From assembly GCF_964340395.1 (NCBI RefSeq), contig NC_135557.1, positions 19,544,725-19,608,724 on the forward strand: a stretch of 64,000 bases of DNA, written 5' to 3'. This stretch comes from Glandiceps talaboti. Its lineage: Eukaryota; Hemichordata; Enteropneusta; Spengelidae. The translations under genes and the position numbers were made by a program. The notes beneath the pieces were generated by a model. The model saw only the letters and a program-made list of their open reading frames with translations, searched no databases and was not told where the DNA came from. This document shows positions 20,837 to 32,984 of this stretch, piece by piece. Every line of letters starts with the position of its first letter. The first letter of the stretch is position 1.

Positions 20837-22242
20837 TCAGACAGACAGACAGACAGACAGACAGTCAGATAAAGCTGTATCTTTACTTTCCCTTGCGTAG
20901 CATAATACAGGTGATATAGATGATTGTGAGATATTTTTACAGTATCATATAAATGTCTGTCACTCTTACACGTAAAACATATATAATAAAGTAGATTACT
21001 TCTAAACACTGCCCTCAAACTTTAGTGGTTTTACTTTTGTAAGGAAGCCGTGACCACAACAAAACTATTATCTGCACATATTGACACTCAGGTCGCTAAT
21101 TAATTCATTACCGCAACTGACGATATTGTAAGTCATATCATTGGATTTATTCACAGGTCAGTGCATCATGACCCTGCGGCTTGGCCAGAACCTGACAAGT
21201 TTGATCCTTACAGATTTTATGATGACGAAAATAATTCTGTGAAGAAACATGAAAGCTTTCTCCCTTTTGGTGCTGGTAGGTTACATTGATCTCAAATTCG
21301 TATTGATTCATATGTCGCCAGTAGTTTGATAAGGAATTTTATATATAGCCACATAATGGTACCTGTACTGTATACATTGTGACCTTGTTTATTGGAACCT
21401 TAAGCTTCAAAGTGACTTAGTCATTTCTGTCTTCTCTAAGAATATTATCTTAACATAGATTTATTATAATATCTACTTTAAAAATGATCTATTAAAAAAC
21501 TAAGAAAATGTTTGATATTATAACACGATTTTATACAATCATCAGTGATTGGTTTAGATTGTATCACGTTTTATAGACCATTGACCCATAGTGACCTCAA
21601 GTTGCATATTCCCTAGGGCACTGTTACGGTTACACTGCAGTTCTAAAGGTGATTCACTTTGCTGTAGAAGGAATACGTGCCTGGGAATGTAATGTGTTAT
21701 AATAAAACACTTATTGCTTGACCTTATTCAGGCACTAGTAAATGTCATATTACCCCTGATATAATTATTTATATTACCTTTCAGCCACGGCATATAGTTG
21801 CTGCATAACAGTCCTTGGGGTAATAGGTGTCTACTAGTGCCCTCATAGCCAGGCAATAAATGTTTAATGGACAGTTACTTCAATTTACTTATGCAACTAA
21901 ATTTTTCATAGAAAGACAAACATGGCAATACCTAACTACTTATTGAATGTGTTTTATGCAATTACTCTTTTGGGAAATCATTTACCTGAATCAAATTTAA
22001 TTGAAATAATTTGCTTCATTTAACCATGTTTATTTCCCATCTTGCTCTCGCTCACAGGTCGTAGGATGTGTATGGGTGAAAAACTGGCAAAACAAGAACT
22101 ATTCCTCTATTTCACATCCATGATACACCAATTCAAATTTGAATTACCAACTGGTGTCAAAAGACCAGATACTGAGGGCACTTTAGGACTCACTCTTGTA
22201 CCCAAACCTTATGATCTTGTCATTAATCCAAGGAACTTTTGA
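17119..22242 (+). CDS. CYP2-clan cytochrome P450, copy B
   Basis: Exons 17119-17464, 19162-19304, 19449-19949, 20123-20310, 21157-21275 and 22058-22242 give 493 residues that differ from copy A at scattered positions only. The exon 3 start is Glu instead of Lys, and exon 4 reads RRPISNDEIN with GISHAA in place of SVPHAA, which falls in the substrate-recognition region after ExxR. All P450 motifs are intact (AGTETT, EIQR, FGAGRRMCMG with Cys437). Intron 1 is enlarged by a 1.37-kb insertion. Intron 2 is exactly 144 nt, free of stops and in frame, so a transcript retaining it would still be translatable. Substrate unknown; relative to A the changes may alter specificity. Confidence 0.93.
18389..18620. 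mobile_element. Foldback element nested in the intron 1 insertion
   Basis: Long imperfect inverted repeat. The left arm contains TATAAAGTTGGTGTCAGATT, GTAGCGTCATATTGAGC and ACACCCGACGG. The right arm contains the complements CCGTCGGGTGT, GCTCAATATAACG and CCAACTTTATA. The arms include GATTCA repeats (two on the left, three on the right). The loop is about 50 bp and there is no coding frame. Confidence 0.78.
18759..18815. repeat. (CA)n tract near the right end of the insertion
   Basis: A CA dinucleotide run with a few G changes, preceded by CGGAAATCGTGA. Such tracts near element ends are common in invertebrate transposons. Confidence 0.9.
20579..20865. repeat. (CA)n, (ACAT)n and (ACAG)n compound array in intron 4 of copy B
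   Basis: Short CCAT units, CA dinucleotides, about 17 ACAT units, then ACAG units with AAAC interruptions. It is orthologous to the arrays in intron 4 of A, C and D. Confidence 0.95.
21706..21868. mobile_element. Foldback/MITE-like repeat in intron 5 of copy B
   Basis: Same unit and site as in A, C and D, with the GGCACTAGTA/CTACTAGTGCC pair preserved. A deletion has removed part of the centre relative to A. Confidence 0.58.
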
Positions 22243-23960
22243 AGACATACGGGTTACTATGAGATACAGCAAATGAAACCGAGCTTCCAGCTAACTAGGA
22301 TAGACATAAGCTTAAATAATTGTTGTGATATGTTAATATAACTGAGATATTGAATGGACCATCCATTGATAAAGTGTGGCTTACTATTATGAAATATTAC
22401 TTTTCACCCAAAATATAAACCTCCTGTTTTTGGCATACAGCTGTAAACATCACAACATTATAAATGTATAAATTATAAACCACTAATACAAACGTTATAC
22501 TAATTATTAAAATCACCTTTCACATTTTCATTTGTAGAATTGTTACGGCAGTAACAATGATCCTCATCTGGCCAACGTACCACAAAAATAATTATTTAGT
22601 TTAGTAATGGTATTGGTTTTAAAGTGGCCATATGGATGAGGATTGGGTATTTATTTTGGATTTTTTAATTTATAAGATAATTTTCTCATGGTTTCCTTCT
22701 TCACAATTTAATGTGAAACAAAAAAAAATAGTCTGTGTTTGTAACTCAATATTTTCCAAAATGACAGAAATTGCATAAAATGTTTGCTACTCTACTTACA
22801 ATAACAAACATTTTACACTTTTATTAATCTTTTGCAATGTCTTGAGTTACACGATCACAGACATGGGCTGTGTCGTTTCACATTGAAGTACGATACCATG
22901 TCAAAATTGTTTTGTAAATTTTAAATTCAAAATAAATATTCAATCCTTATTTATATAGCTACTTTTAAAAATAATTAATAATCTATGTATATAATTCCTA
23001 ATTCAATACAAGTATTAATACTAGTCTAACCAAAGATGTAACTTAAATAATAGAAAAATATTGTCATCATAGAATACGTGAAAAATAATCGCGACTAAGA
23101 TTCATATTGTCTTGTGTCAAAATTGAAATTGCCAAACTGAAAAAGGAAGAAAAGATAATTGTAAATTGTACTGACGTTTTGACAACAATATTTTGTATTT
23201 GTTTATATTCATAATAACCAGCTTTGTTTGGAAATTCAAGTACAATTTTCTGTTTGCCCTTTCGTTATTTTAGGAGGTAAGTTAGGTTGGGACTTACTAC
23301 CAGAGTTATAACGTGTAGCATTTGCATATTTTGGCAACTATGGATTCATTTAATATTACTGTTTAATAGTCAAAGTAATAATACGATAAAAAATATGTAT
23401 GTATTTCACCCAATAAGTTTCAATACATTATATATGCTTACTACCAAGACTCATCGAGACAGTTAGTGCTCTTTTAGTATTATTTGATGCATAAATGTAT
23501 ACCTGTATACATGTTTGTGTGCGTGTGTTTGTGTGTGTGTGTGCTTGCGTTCGCACGTGCATGCGAGTGTGTATGTATGCGTACGAATGCATCTCGCACC
23601 CACATACATACATACATGCATACATACATACATACATACATACATACATACATACATACATACATACATACATGCATGCACGCACGCACATAGACAGGCA
23701 GGCAGGCAGGCATCCTTCCATCCATCCATCCATCCATCAATACATACATACATACATACATACATACATACATACATACATACGTGTTTACTTGTGCACG
23801 ATCACGTTCACGTTCACGCCAGTGGTCACCATTATGCACAGAGGGGTCTGTAGACAAATATATCGATTGTGTTGTCGTCGAAGTTAAAACTCTTGTTATA
23901 CCTTGTATGTCAAAAAAGTGACCGAAAGTTGTTTTATCCAACTATTGCGTGTTGTGTTCT
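22243..23960. other. 3' flank of copy B with microsatellites
   Basis: Matches the A, C and D 3' flanks to about 23500. It is followed by (TG)n and two (ACAT)n blocks (23602-23672, 23738-23783) separated by GGCA/CCAT units. No gene seen. Confidence 0.6.
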
Positions 23961-23991
23961 TTCAAAAATAGCCATCAAGTCCCTATTATTA

Positions 23992-24988
23992 GGGGAGAAC
24001 CATTTGATTTCTGGGGGGGGGGGGGGAGATGGAGGATTTTGAGAAAAAACATTTGTTTCCAGGTGAACCAGAAAAAGAATTTTGATCCTGTAATGGCTTG
24101 AGAAAAAAAAAACATTGTCATAACAGACAGAAGTGAAAAAAAAATTTGTCACAATGCACCAGAAATGAGCAAGTTTGGAAACCTTATTCTCATGTATTCT
24201 TTGGCGGTGCAAATGTTTTTAATACAAGTATAAAGTCCTGTTTTTTTCCAGCACTTATCATTAAAGCATGCACTATATAGCTCTGCTTTAAACCCAAGTG
24301 CACACAAAGTTTTTCTTTCCTTTTCTGACCCAAGAAAATATATTTCAGGATTTTTGTTGCAATATCTCAATGACACAGTCAATATCTGAAGGTGACTATT
24401 TGGCTTCTGTAAATTAAGACAATTTAAAAAACAAGACAGGAGTCAATAAACGTATTAAAATCAATATATTTTTCTTTCAATATAAATCTCTTATACAGAT
24501 GTACAAATAAATCTTTCTCAAGTTGACAATGAAAATTGAGGAACAACAAATATAACGAAATACAAAAAATAATATCTTCCCTGAGAACTTAGAGGAATTG
24601 GTTGATTCAAAGAAAAGCAGGTTAAGTACTGATCAGAGTTGATTTTGGAACTGTTCAATAATTTAAAGTTGTAATTTTACCAGTCATCTTTTGTACATAC
24701 AAATTTAAGTAGCAGAAGTATGGTTGGTAGGCAGACGTCTTTCATACTAACTGCTAGTTCTTCTACTTGCACAGAACAAGTTATTTAGAGGTACAGTTGT
24801 GAACCATTGTGACGTGGTATAGGTATGAACAACGCATTACAAACTTAATGACTAATTAAAAATAAATTGCACTGTTACTCCATTTGAAAATTGAAATTGA
24901 TGCAGGACTGACTCTGACTGGAAAAAAAATTTGCTCCCATACCTACTTCCTCCATACCCCCCCCCCCCAGAAATCAAATTTTCTCCCC
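23992..24988. mobile_element. 997-bp non-autonomous PIF/Harbinger-like DNA transposon
   Basis: Terminal inverted repeats GGGGAGAACCATTTGATTTC at the left and GAAATCAAATTTTCTCCCC at the right, each followed inward by a G or C homopolymer. They are flanked by TTA at 23989-23991 and 24989-24991. The paralogous segment near 45801-45815 reads TCCCTATTATTAACTTTGC with no insert, which is an empty site with one TTA. A 3-bp TTA duplication and G-rich ends fit the PIF/Harbinger superfamily. The internal open frames show no transposase. Confidence 0.85.
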
Positions 24989-25851
24989 TTAACTTTGCAA
25001 ATAGCTACACACAATGATTTCAAAAAAATATTCTTTGTGTGAAGACATATTCATTAAAGTATTGAAAGAACGCCGCAAATATTTCAAAACAGACCTGCTC
25101 GCTTACGACTGCAGACGCTTCTCAAATAAATCCAAAGTGAGGTACATGTAAATAATATGCAAATTACGTAGCTCAAACTCGTTGTGGACATCAATGTACG
25201 AGTAAGGACCACCAGTAACAGCCGACATTCATCTTTCATTAGCTGTGGTTCACTTAATAGTTTTAGTCTTCACATCGTTATACATGAGAGGTATGTGTAC
25301 ACCCTGAGTTTTACTTAGTTTTATTTCCAGAATAGTATCGACGCAGCGTTTTAATCCGAACAAGACTACACTACATGAACGTCATTACGTCAATATCCCA
25401 ATACAAACAACAAGGCATCCGATAGTCTGTGCACATCTCAGTAGTACGCGACCTTGAACTGAAAAGTTGACAGAGATGGGTCATGAGTTATAGTATATAC
25501 ACAAATGTTTTGTTAGAATGAGACACTCGGGAGTCCTTGAAGGTCACGGTAGGTCACGGTCATAGTATAGGATGCCTCCCTAAAATTTAAAAAGACTTGC
25601 TTCGAGATTTGTGACAATATCAATGTTGTACACAAGCTGTAATACCAATATAAACGTACGACTCAATTGACTACCGGGTCATACAAGGTTCAGTAGACAC
25701 CAACAATGGCGCTGAATATCTATACAGCTAACAATTTGATCAAATGATTTTTGCAGAGTCTGTGTTTCACTGAAAGGGACAGAGCTCGACTATTAAGCCT
25801 ACTCCAACCATACATTCGACATGGGACCGTACCAAGAACTTTGGTTATTTT
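24989..25851 (+). pseudogene. Truncated 5' end of an E-type P450 gene
   Basis: Repeats the 5' flank of copy E (about 45805-46731), including the 5' UTR acceptor (ttttttgcag, ending at 25756) and the start codon at 25821. The open frame reads MGPYQELWLF and then meets a stop, whereas E reads MGPYQAIWLFLL and continues. Homology ends abruptly near 25850 and changes to sequence of the LDL-receptor-type gene. It is a promoter and first-codons remnant of a lost gene, with no complete first exon. Confidence 0.8.
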
Positions 25852-25880
25852 AAAATTGACTTTAGAGTCTATCCACGTAC

Positions 25881-25956
25881 CTGGTTTTACAATACCAAAC
25901 GTGTAGGAGTTTTGATTCTCTCCGTATCTGCCGCGGTTGTTTCGCCCGCTGAAGAA
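25881..25956 (-). pseudogene. Orphan copy of the LDL-receptor-type gene's linker exon
   Basis: A 76-nt segment matches the exon at 7298-7373 with both splice sites kept and the frame open (FFSGRNNRGRYGENQ, then NSYTFGIVKPG). Flanking homology runs to about 26240 and includes the (CAAA)n array. The signal-peptide exon and LDL-receptor modules are absent nearby, so this is a relic carried along by duplication. It could only be expressed as part of some longer unannotated transcript. Confidence 0.8.
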
Positions 25957-26299
25957 CTGTAACCGAACGTACAAACAAACAAACAAACAAACAAACAAAC
26001 AAACAAACAAACAAACAAACAAAATTACAATAAATCACTTTACAATTTTTCACTAATACAAGAGCGTTGACATTTTTCGTAATTATAAATCACGGCACCT
26101 GAAACTTATAAAAAAAAGTTGAAAGACGTTCTATAGCTATGATGTAGTTTCAAAAATATCTGAATTCACATTTTATATTGAGATGATTATTAGCTTAGTT
26201 TTGATACGCATTGAATACAGGCTTATATACAAATTTTGATTATGATCGGTATATGTTTTGTAACTGTTGATGAATTGTAAGCTATATATCTTCAGTTTA

Positions 26300-26890
26300 T
26301 AGATAATTTCCATAAAAAACAGTCACCAGACGTACAGATGAAACCTGTGTCCAAAGTACACGAGATACGAATCTACGTATTCCGCATGCTCACGTTAAAT
26401 GCAAAGAGGGTGATCCGACGTCAAACAAATATAACATAATGCATAATTTATCATATTCACCGATCAGCGGGTATTTGACTTACTCTTGGTAAGATTGTCA
26501 TGGAACGTGGGGAAATATATTGGTGTATGTTTTGCATCAATAATGAATATATTTGCATAAATCTAACTACTGATGTACATTTATTTGTAACTACATAATT
26601 TATTAGGGTACATATTAAATTAGAAATTTAACGTATGCGATGCATGTATTCATATTTAGTACACAATCATGTGGTTTTTAGATTTGACTGTTGGATTTGC
26701 CCTTGGCTGACTAATTTTTGTAATTTGCTGGACAAAACTTGGCAGAGTCGTTGGTGTTGTGGCCAATGTTATTGAAGTGTCTAACTACGTTACAAACTCA
26801 CTATAGTGGTCTCAGCCTCCCTACATTCTCTCTAGTTGGACATCTCTCATTTATTCGGCAAAGTAATTAATATTGTGACTGTTATTGCAG
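26300..26890. promoter_or_regulatory. 5' flank of copy C
   Basis: Similar to the sequence upstream of B, including GCATGCTCACGTTAAATG at about 26383. The CTGACTAATTTTTGTAATTTGC block (about 26700 onward) is shared with the region upstream of D. A conserved acceptor at 26890 suggests a spliced 5' UTR. No specific regulatory motif can be assigned. Confidence 0.45.
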
Positions 26891-26957
26891 TGTCTAAGAG
26901 CCAAATATACTTTACTTGTAGATCAGTACAAGAGTGGACTAGGCAGACCAAATCATC

Positions 26958-27843
26958 ATGCTAGGTATAGGATACTTTTCAGCACCTTTTCTCTTTCTAC
27001 TGGCTGCATTGATAATAATATGCGTCAGATACTACACACAACCATGCAAGAACTTTCCTCCAGGACCATGGGGTTTACCTATCATTGGTAGCATTGGCTA
27101 TCATGTTGGACGTTCGGCTCATAAGGATATGACTACCCTGGCTAAGAAATATGGCAATGTGTACAGTATTAAGCTTGGAAATAGTGTACTTGTCATCCTA
27201 AATGGTATCTCTGCAATCAAGGAGGCTATGATAAAGAGTGGGGATGACTTTGCTGATAGACCAACTCGTTGGTCCATTGAACAATTCAATCCAAAGCATG
27301 AAGGTAAGCTTAAATTCTTAAAAATGAGAGATTTAAAATGATAAGAAATTATGAGTACTCTCACATAATTGATATCAGTTGTTGTGTCATCAATTTTACG
27401 AAAACTGTCATACTAACATATATTTGGTATTCCTGTGCAGTACCCACTTTTTTAATGTTTATTTACTACCTTTCAGTGTCACTATGACTACCATTAACAA
27501 ACCAATATAAACACAATTTGATTCGTAGTTTTGTTTACAATGATGATGCATTCAATATTGTTCTTATAATAATACGTTTAAAGATTTCTAAGGAAAAAGT
27601 GTTGGTTTTTGTTCACTTCAGGTATTATAAATGGATATCTGACTGATGGCTTTTTGCACTGGCGACGAGTTTTACATACTATTCTTAGGGGATTTGGTTT
27701 CGGACAATCTAGTATGGAAACTATGATAACAAAAGAAGTAGATATGCTGGTAGGGGAGCTATGGGTAAGTATCTGTAAATATTACATAAAACCCTCCACT
27801 GATTCACGTATACATACATACATACATACATACATACATACAT

Positions 27844-27880
<37 letters not shown>

Positions 27881-29478
27881 TACACACACACACACATACA
27901 TACATACATACATACATACATACATACATACATACATACATACGTACGTACATACATACGTACATACGTACATACGTACGTACGTACATACATACATACA
28001 TACATACATACATACATACATACATACATACATACATACATACATACATACATGCATGCATGCATGCATGCATGCATGCATACATACATACATACATACA
28101 TACATACATACATACATACATACACACCACCATATTTACAAACTTGGTACTAATATAATTGTTACAATGTCTTTTCAGAAATTGGAGGGAAACCCTTCTT
28201 GTCTTGGTAACCTTCTCCACGTTAGTGTCGCAAATGTTATTGGTAGCATTGCATTCGGAAGACGTTTTGAATATGATGATGTACAATTCCAAAGCCTTGT
28301 CCATTCCTTTTCAAGATGGATTGAACTAAGTTTGAAAATAGCAGACGCAAATTTCTTTCCTCTGTTGAGACTATTTAAGGGAAAAGTTATTAAGGAACAC
28401 AATTATCACTTTAAAAAAGTCCAGTCATTTTGTAAAACAGAGATCGCAGAACACAAGGCTACCCTGGAGCCAAGCAATATAAGAGACTTCATCGATGCAT
28501 ATCTGGTTGAGGCACAAACTCAAGACAACGAAAGATTCTCAGAAAGTGAGCTGAAACAGGCCCTAAGTGAATTGTTTATTGCTGGAACAGAAACTACAGC
28601 GACGACTCTGAGATGGGCATTACTGTTTATGATACTCTACCCTGATATTCAAGAGAAGGTTTACAGAGAAATTAATCAGGTAAGGTATTGTCTTCTTAAG
28701 CAATTGCATGAACTATGAAGTTTGTGTGTAAGTCTTCTTATTAGTGTAATTTTCACACATTAATGTAATGTAATGTAATGTAATGTAATGTAATGTAATG
28801 TAATGTAATGTAATGTAATTTTATGTAATGTGATGTAATAAATATTATAAACACAACTGGCGGTAATACTATGTTCCATCATCTTGATGTTTACAGGTAG
28901 TTGGAGAAAGTCGTCGTCCTAAATCGAATGATGCAGTCAATCTTCCATTCACTGAAGCAGTATTGTTGGAAATTCAACGAGTTGCTTCTGTGGCACCCCT
29001 TGGTATATCACATGCAGCTTTGAAGGATGCCACAATTCAGAATTACACTATACCGAAGGGAACTATTATTGTGACTAACTTGTGGTGAGTACCCAACTAA
29101 TGAACTTCTTAAACAATCTATCAGGTAGTTACCTCTTGTAGAATTATATTGTTATTTCTCATAACGATTGTGCTATGGGTACATACGTCACGTTATTGTC
29201 TTGGCGTATTGGCTGCTTCATGAAAAAAAAACACTTCTTGTGGAAAACAAATACAGAGCCAGGAATTCACAGTCAGATTACATGACCCTGTGACATGATA
29301 TATGGCATCCATCCATCCATCCATCCATCCATACATGCATACATGCATGCATGCATACATACATACATACATACATACATACATACATACATACATACAT
29401 ACATACATACATACATACATACAGATAAATGATGCGCAGACGGATAGACAGGTAGGCAGACACCCAGCAAACCCCCCC

Positions 29479-29545
<67 letters not shown>

Positions 29546-30960
29546 TGAATCTATATAATTACTTTCCCTTGCGTAGCATAATACAGGTGATATAGATGAT
29601 TGTGAGATATTTTTACAGTATCATATAAATGTCTGTCACACTTACACGTAAAACATATATAATAAAGTAGATTACTCCTAAAAACTGCCCTCACAGTTTA
29701 GTGTTTTTACTTTTGTAAGCTATCCGTGACCACAACAAACATTTATCTGCACATATTGACACTCAGGTCGCTAATTAATTCATTACCTCAACTGACGATA
29801 CTGTAAGTCATATCATTGGATTTATTCACAGGTCAGTACATCATGACCCTGTGGCTTGGCCAGAACCTGACAAGTTTGATCCTTACAGATTTTATGATGA
29901 CGAAAATAATTCTGTGAAGAAACATGAAAGCTTTCTCCCTTTTGGTGCTGGTAGGTTACATTGATCTCAGATTCGTACTGATTCATATGTCGCCAGTAGT
30001 TTGATAAGGAATTTTATATATAGCCACACAATGGTACATGTACTGTAGACATTGTGACCTTATCTTGTTTATTGGAACCTGAAGCTTCAAAGTGACTTAG
30101 TAATTTCTATCTTCTCAAAGAATATTCTCTTAACATGAATTTGTTCTAATATCTACTTGAAAAATAATCGTAAACTATTAAAAAACTAAAAGAAAATTTG
30201 ATATAATTAAGATGTTTTCATACAATCATCAGTGATTGGTTTAGATTGTATCACGTGTTATAGACCATTGACCCATAGTGACCTCAAATTGCATAGATAG
30301 AGCAATATAGTTTATCCATATTCCCTAGGGCACTGTTACAGTTAAACTATAGTTCTACAGGTGATTCACTTTGCTGTATAAGGAATGCGTGCCTGGAATT
30401 TAATGTGTTATAATAAAACATTTATTGCTTGACTTTATTCAGGCACTAGTAAATGTCATATTACCCCCTGATATAATTATGGAGCAAATATTTATATCAC
30501 CTTTCATCCGCGGGATACAGTTGCTGCATAACAGTCCTTGGGGTAATAGGTGTCTACTAGTGCCCTCATAGCCAGGCAATAAATGTTTAATAGACAGTTA
30601 CTTCAATATGCTAATTCAACTAAATATTCCATAGAAAGACATGGCAATACCTAACTACTTATTGAATGAATGTGTTTTTATACAATTAATCTTTTGGGAA
30701 ATTATTTACCCGAATCAAATTTAATTTTAATAATTTGCTTCATTTAGCCATGTTTATTTCCCATCTCGCTCACAGGTCGTAGGATGTGTATGGGTGAAAA
30801 ACTGGCAAAACAAGAACTTTTCCTCTATTTCACATCCATGATACACCAATTCAAATTTGCATTACCAACTGGTGTAAAAAGACCAGATACCGAGGGCACT
30901 TTAGGAATCACTCTTGTGCCCAAACCGTATGACCTTGTCATTAATCTCAGAAGCTATTGA
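26958..30960 (+). CDS. CYP2-clan cytochrome P450, copy C
   Basis: Exons 26958-27303, 27622-27764, 28179-28679, 28897-29084, 29832-29950 and 30776-30960 give 493 residues. It starts MLGIGYFSAPFL and has Gln for Pro in the hinge region (YTQPCKNFPPGPWG). Exon 2 ends in Trp (GELW) where the others have Arg. Exon 3 has NPSCLG for NPCCLG, removing one cysteine. The I-helix AGTETT, EIQR and FGAGRRMCMG are intact. The C-terminus is NLRSY, unlike A and B (NPRKF, NPRNF) but like copy F. Intron 2 (414 nt) is a multiple of three and stop-free, giving a continuous 369-codon frame through exons 2 and 3 that includes a long Tyr-Ile-His-Thr run. I treat this as an intron because donor and acceptor are conserved. 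Confidence 0.93.
27809..28128. repeat. Expanded (ACAT)n/(ACAC)n/(ACGT)n/(ATGC)n array filling intron 2 of copy C
   Basis: ACAT units interrupted by CA runs (27861-27895), TACG units (27953-27985) and GCAT units (28052-28078). It is the longest version of an array also found in A, B and D. The whole intron remains open in frame with exons 2 and 3. Confidence 0.96.
29306..29545. repeat. (CCAT)n, (ACAT)n and (ACAG)n compound array in intron 4 of copy C
   Basis: CCAT and GCAT units, about 17 ACAT units, then about 17 ACAG units (29479-29545). It is orthologous to the arrays in A, B and D. Confidence 0.95.
30415..30590. mobile_element. Foldback/MITE-like repeat in intron 5 of copy C
   Basis: Same unit and site as in A, B and D, with TTATTGCTTGACTTTATT and ATAGCCAGGCAATAAATG arms. 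Confidence 0.58.
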
Positions 30961-32290
30961 GACATGTGTCCTTTTAAGAGATACAACAGAAGAAACCGAG
31001 CTTCCAGCTAACTAGGATAGACATAAACCAGAACTATTGGTGTCACATGTTGACATAATTGAGATATTGAATGGACGTTCAACTGGCTTACTATAATATT
31101 ACTTTTCTACTTTTACTCTTTTCTACTTTTACCTAAAGATATACGTGTCCTGCTATTTTTGGCATAGAGCTGTAAACATCACAAATTTATAAATGTATAA
31201 ATGATAAACCAATAACACGAAGGTAATACTTACTATTAAAATCATCTTTGACATTTTCATTTGAGGATGCAGTTAGAAATGTTACAATAACGGTAGTAGC
31301 AATGATCCTCTCCTGGCAACCGTACCACAAAAAATACATCCTCTAGATTGGTATTGGTTTTAAAGTGGCCATATAGATTAGGATCGGGTATTCATTTTGG
31401 ATTTTTTTAATTTATAAGACTATTTTCTCATGGTTTACTTCTTCATAAATTAATGTGAAACAAAAAAGACCCAGTCTGTGTTTGTAACTTGCAAAAAGTT
31501 ACTCTGCGCACAATGACAAACATTTCTACACATTTATTAATGTTTTGCAATGTCTTCAGTTACACGATCACATTTTACCCCTTTTTAATACTTTTTGCAA
31601 TGTCTTGAGTTACACGATCACAGACATGGGCTGTGTTGTTTCACATTGACTTTTCAAGTACGATACCATAACAAAATTGTTTTATAAATTTAAAATCCAT
31701 AATGGATATTCAATCCTTATTTATATGGCTACTTTTAAAAAAAAAAATCTATGTATATAATTCATAGTCTAATATAATTATTACTAGTCTAACCAAAGAA
31801 GTAACTTAAGTATTAGGAAAATATTGTCATCATAGAATACGTGAAAAATAATCGCGACGATAAGATTCACGTTGTGTTGTGTTGTGTTAAAATCAAAATT
31901 GCCAAACTGGAAAAGGAAGAAGGTAATTGTAAATTGTACTGACTTTTTGACAAAATATGTTTTGGTTTGTATTTGTTTGTATTCATAATAACCAGCTTTG
32001 TTTGGAAGGTCAAGTTCAATTTTCTGTTTGCCCTTTCAGTATTACAGGATATACGTTGGGTTGGAATTTATCACCAGAGTTGTAACGTGTAACATTTGCA
32101 TATTTTGAATATCTTTTGGTAACTATGGTTTCGTTTTATATTACTGTCTAATAGTCATAATAATAATGATAATAATAATACGATTAAAAATATGTATGTA
32201 TTTCACCCAGTACGTTTGAATGCAATGCTTACTACTAAGACACATCGAGACAGTTAATGCTCTTTTTATGTTGTTTGATAAATTTGGTGA
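30961..32290. other. 3' flank of copy C
   Basis: Homologous to the 3' flanks of A, B and D. It contains a local duplication of about 55 bp (TTTTGCAATGTCTTSAGTTACACGATCACA type, near 31540 and 31590) that is private to C. No gene seen. Confidence 0.55.
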
Positions 32291-32292
32291 TA

Positions 32293-32313
32293 AGTGTGCT
32301 TGTGTGCGTGTGT

Positions 32314-32352
<39 letters not shown>

Positions 32353-32545
32353 ACTGTGTATGTATGTCTACGAATGCATATCGCACAAACATATATACAC
32401 ACACATACATACATACATACATACATACATACATACATGCATACATACATACATACATATATACATACATACATACATACGTACGTACATACATACATAC
32501 ATACACACACACATACATACATACATACATACATACATACATACA

Positions 32546-32579
<34 letters not shown>

Positions 32580-32734
32580 CATACATACGTACGTACATAC
32601 ATACATACATACATACATACATACATACGTACGTACGTACGTACATACATACGTACGTACGTACGTACGTACATGTATGCATGCATACATACATACATAC
32701 ATACATACATACATACATACATACATACATACAT

Positions 32735-32797
<63 letters not shown>

Positions 32798-32806
32798 TAC
32801 AGACAT

Positions 32807-32865
<59 letters not shown>

Positions 32866-32880
32866 TACACACACACATAC

Positions 32881-32971
<91 letters not shown>

Positions 32972-32975
32972 TACA
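32293..32975. repeat. 680-bp compound microsatellite (TG)n, (ACAT)n, (ACGT)n, (ACAG)n
   Basis: (TG)n to about 32350, then about 330 bp of ACAT with TACG blocks, then about 230 bp of ACAG split by CATA and (CA)n interruptions. It is the largest simple-sequence block in the window. The five long open frames crossing it in all directions are translation artefacts. Confidence 0.97.
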
Positions 32976-32984
32976 TACTGATTA

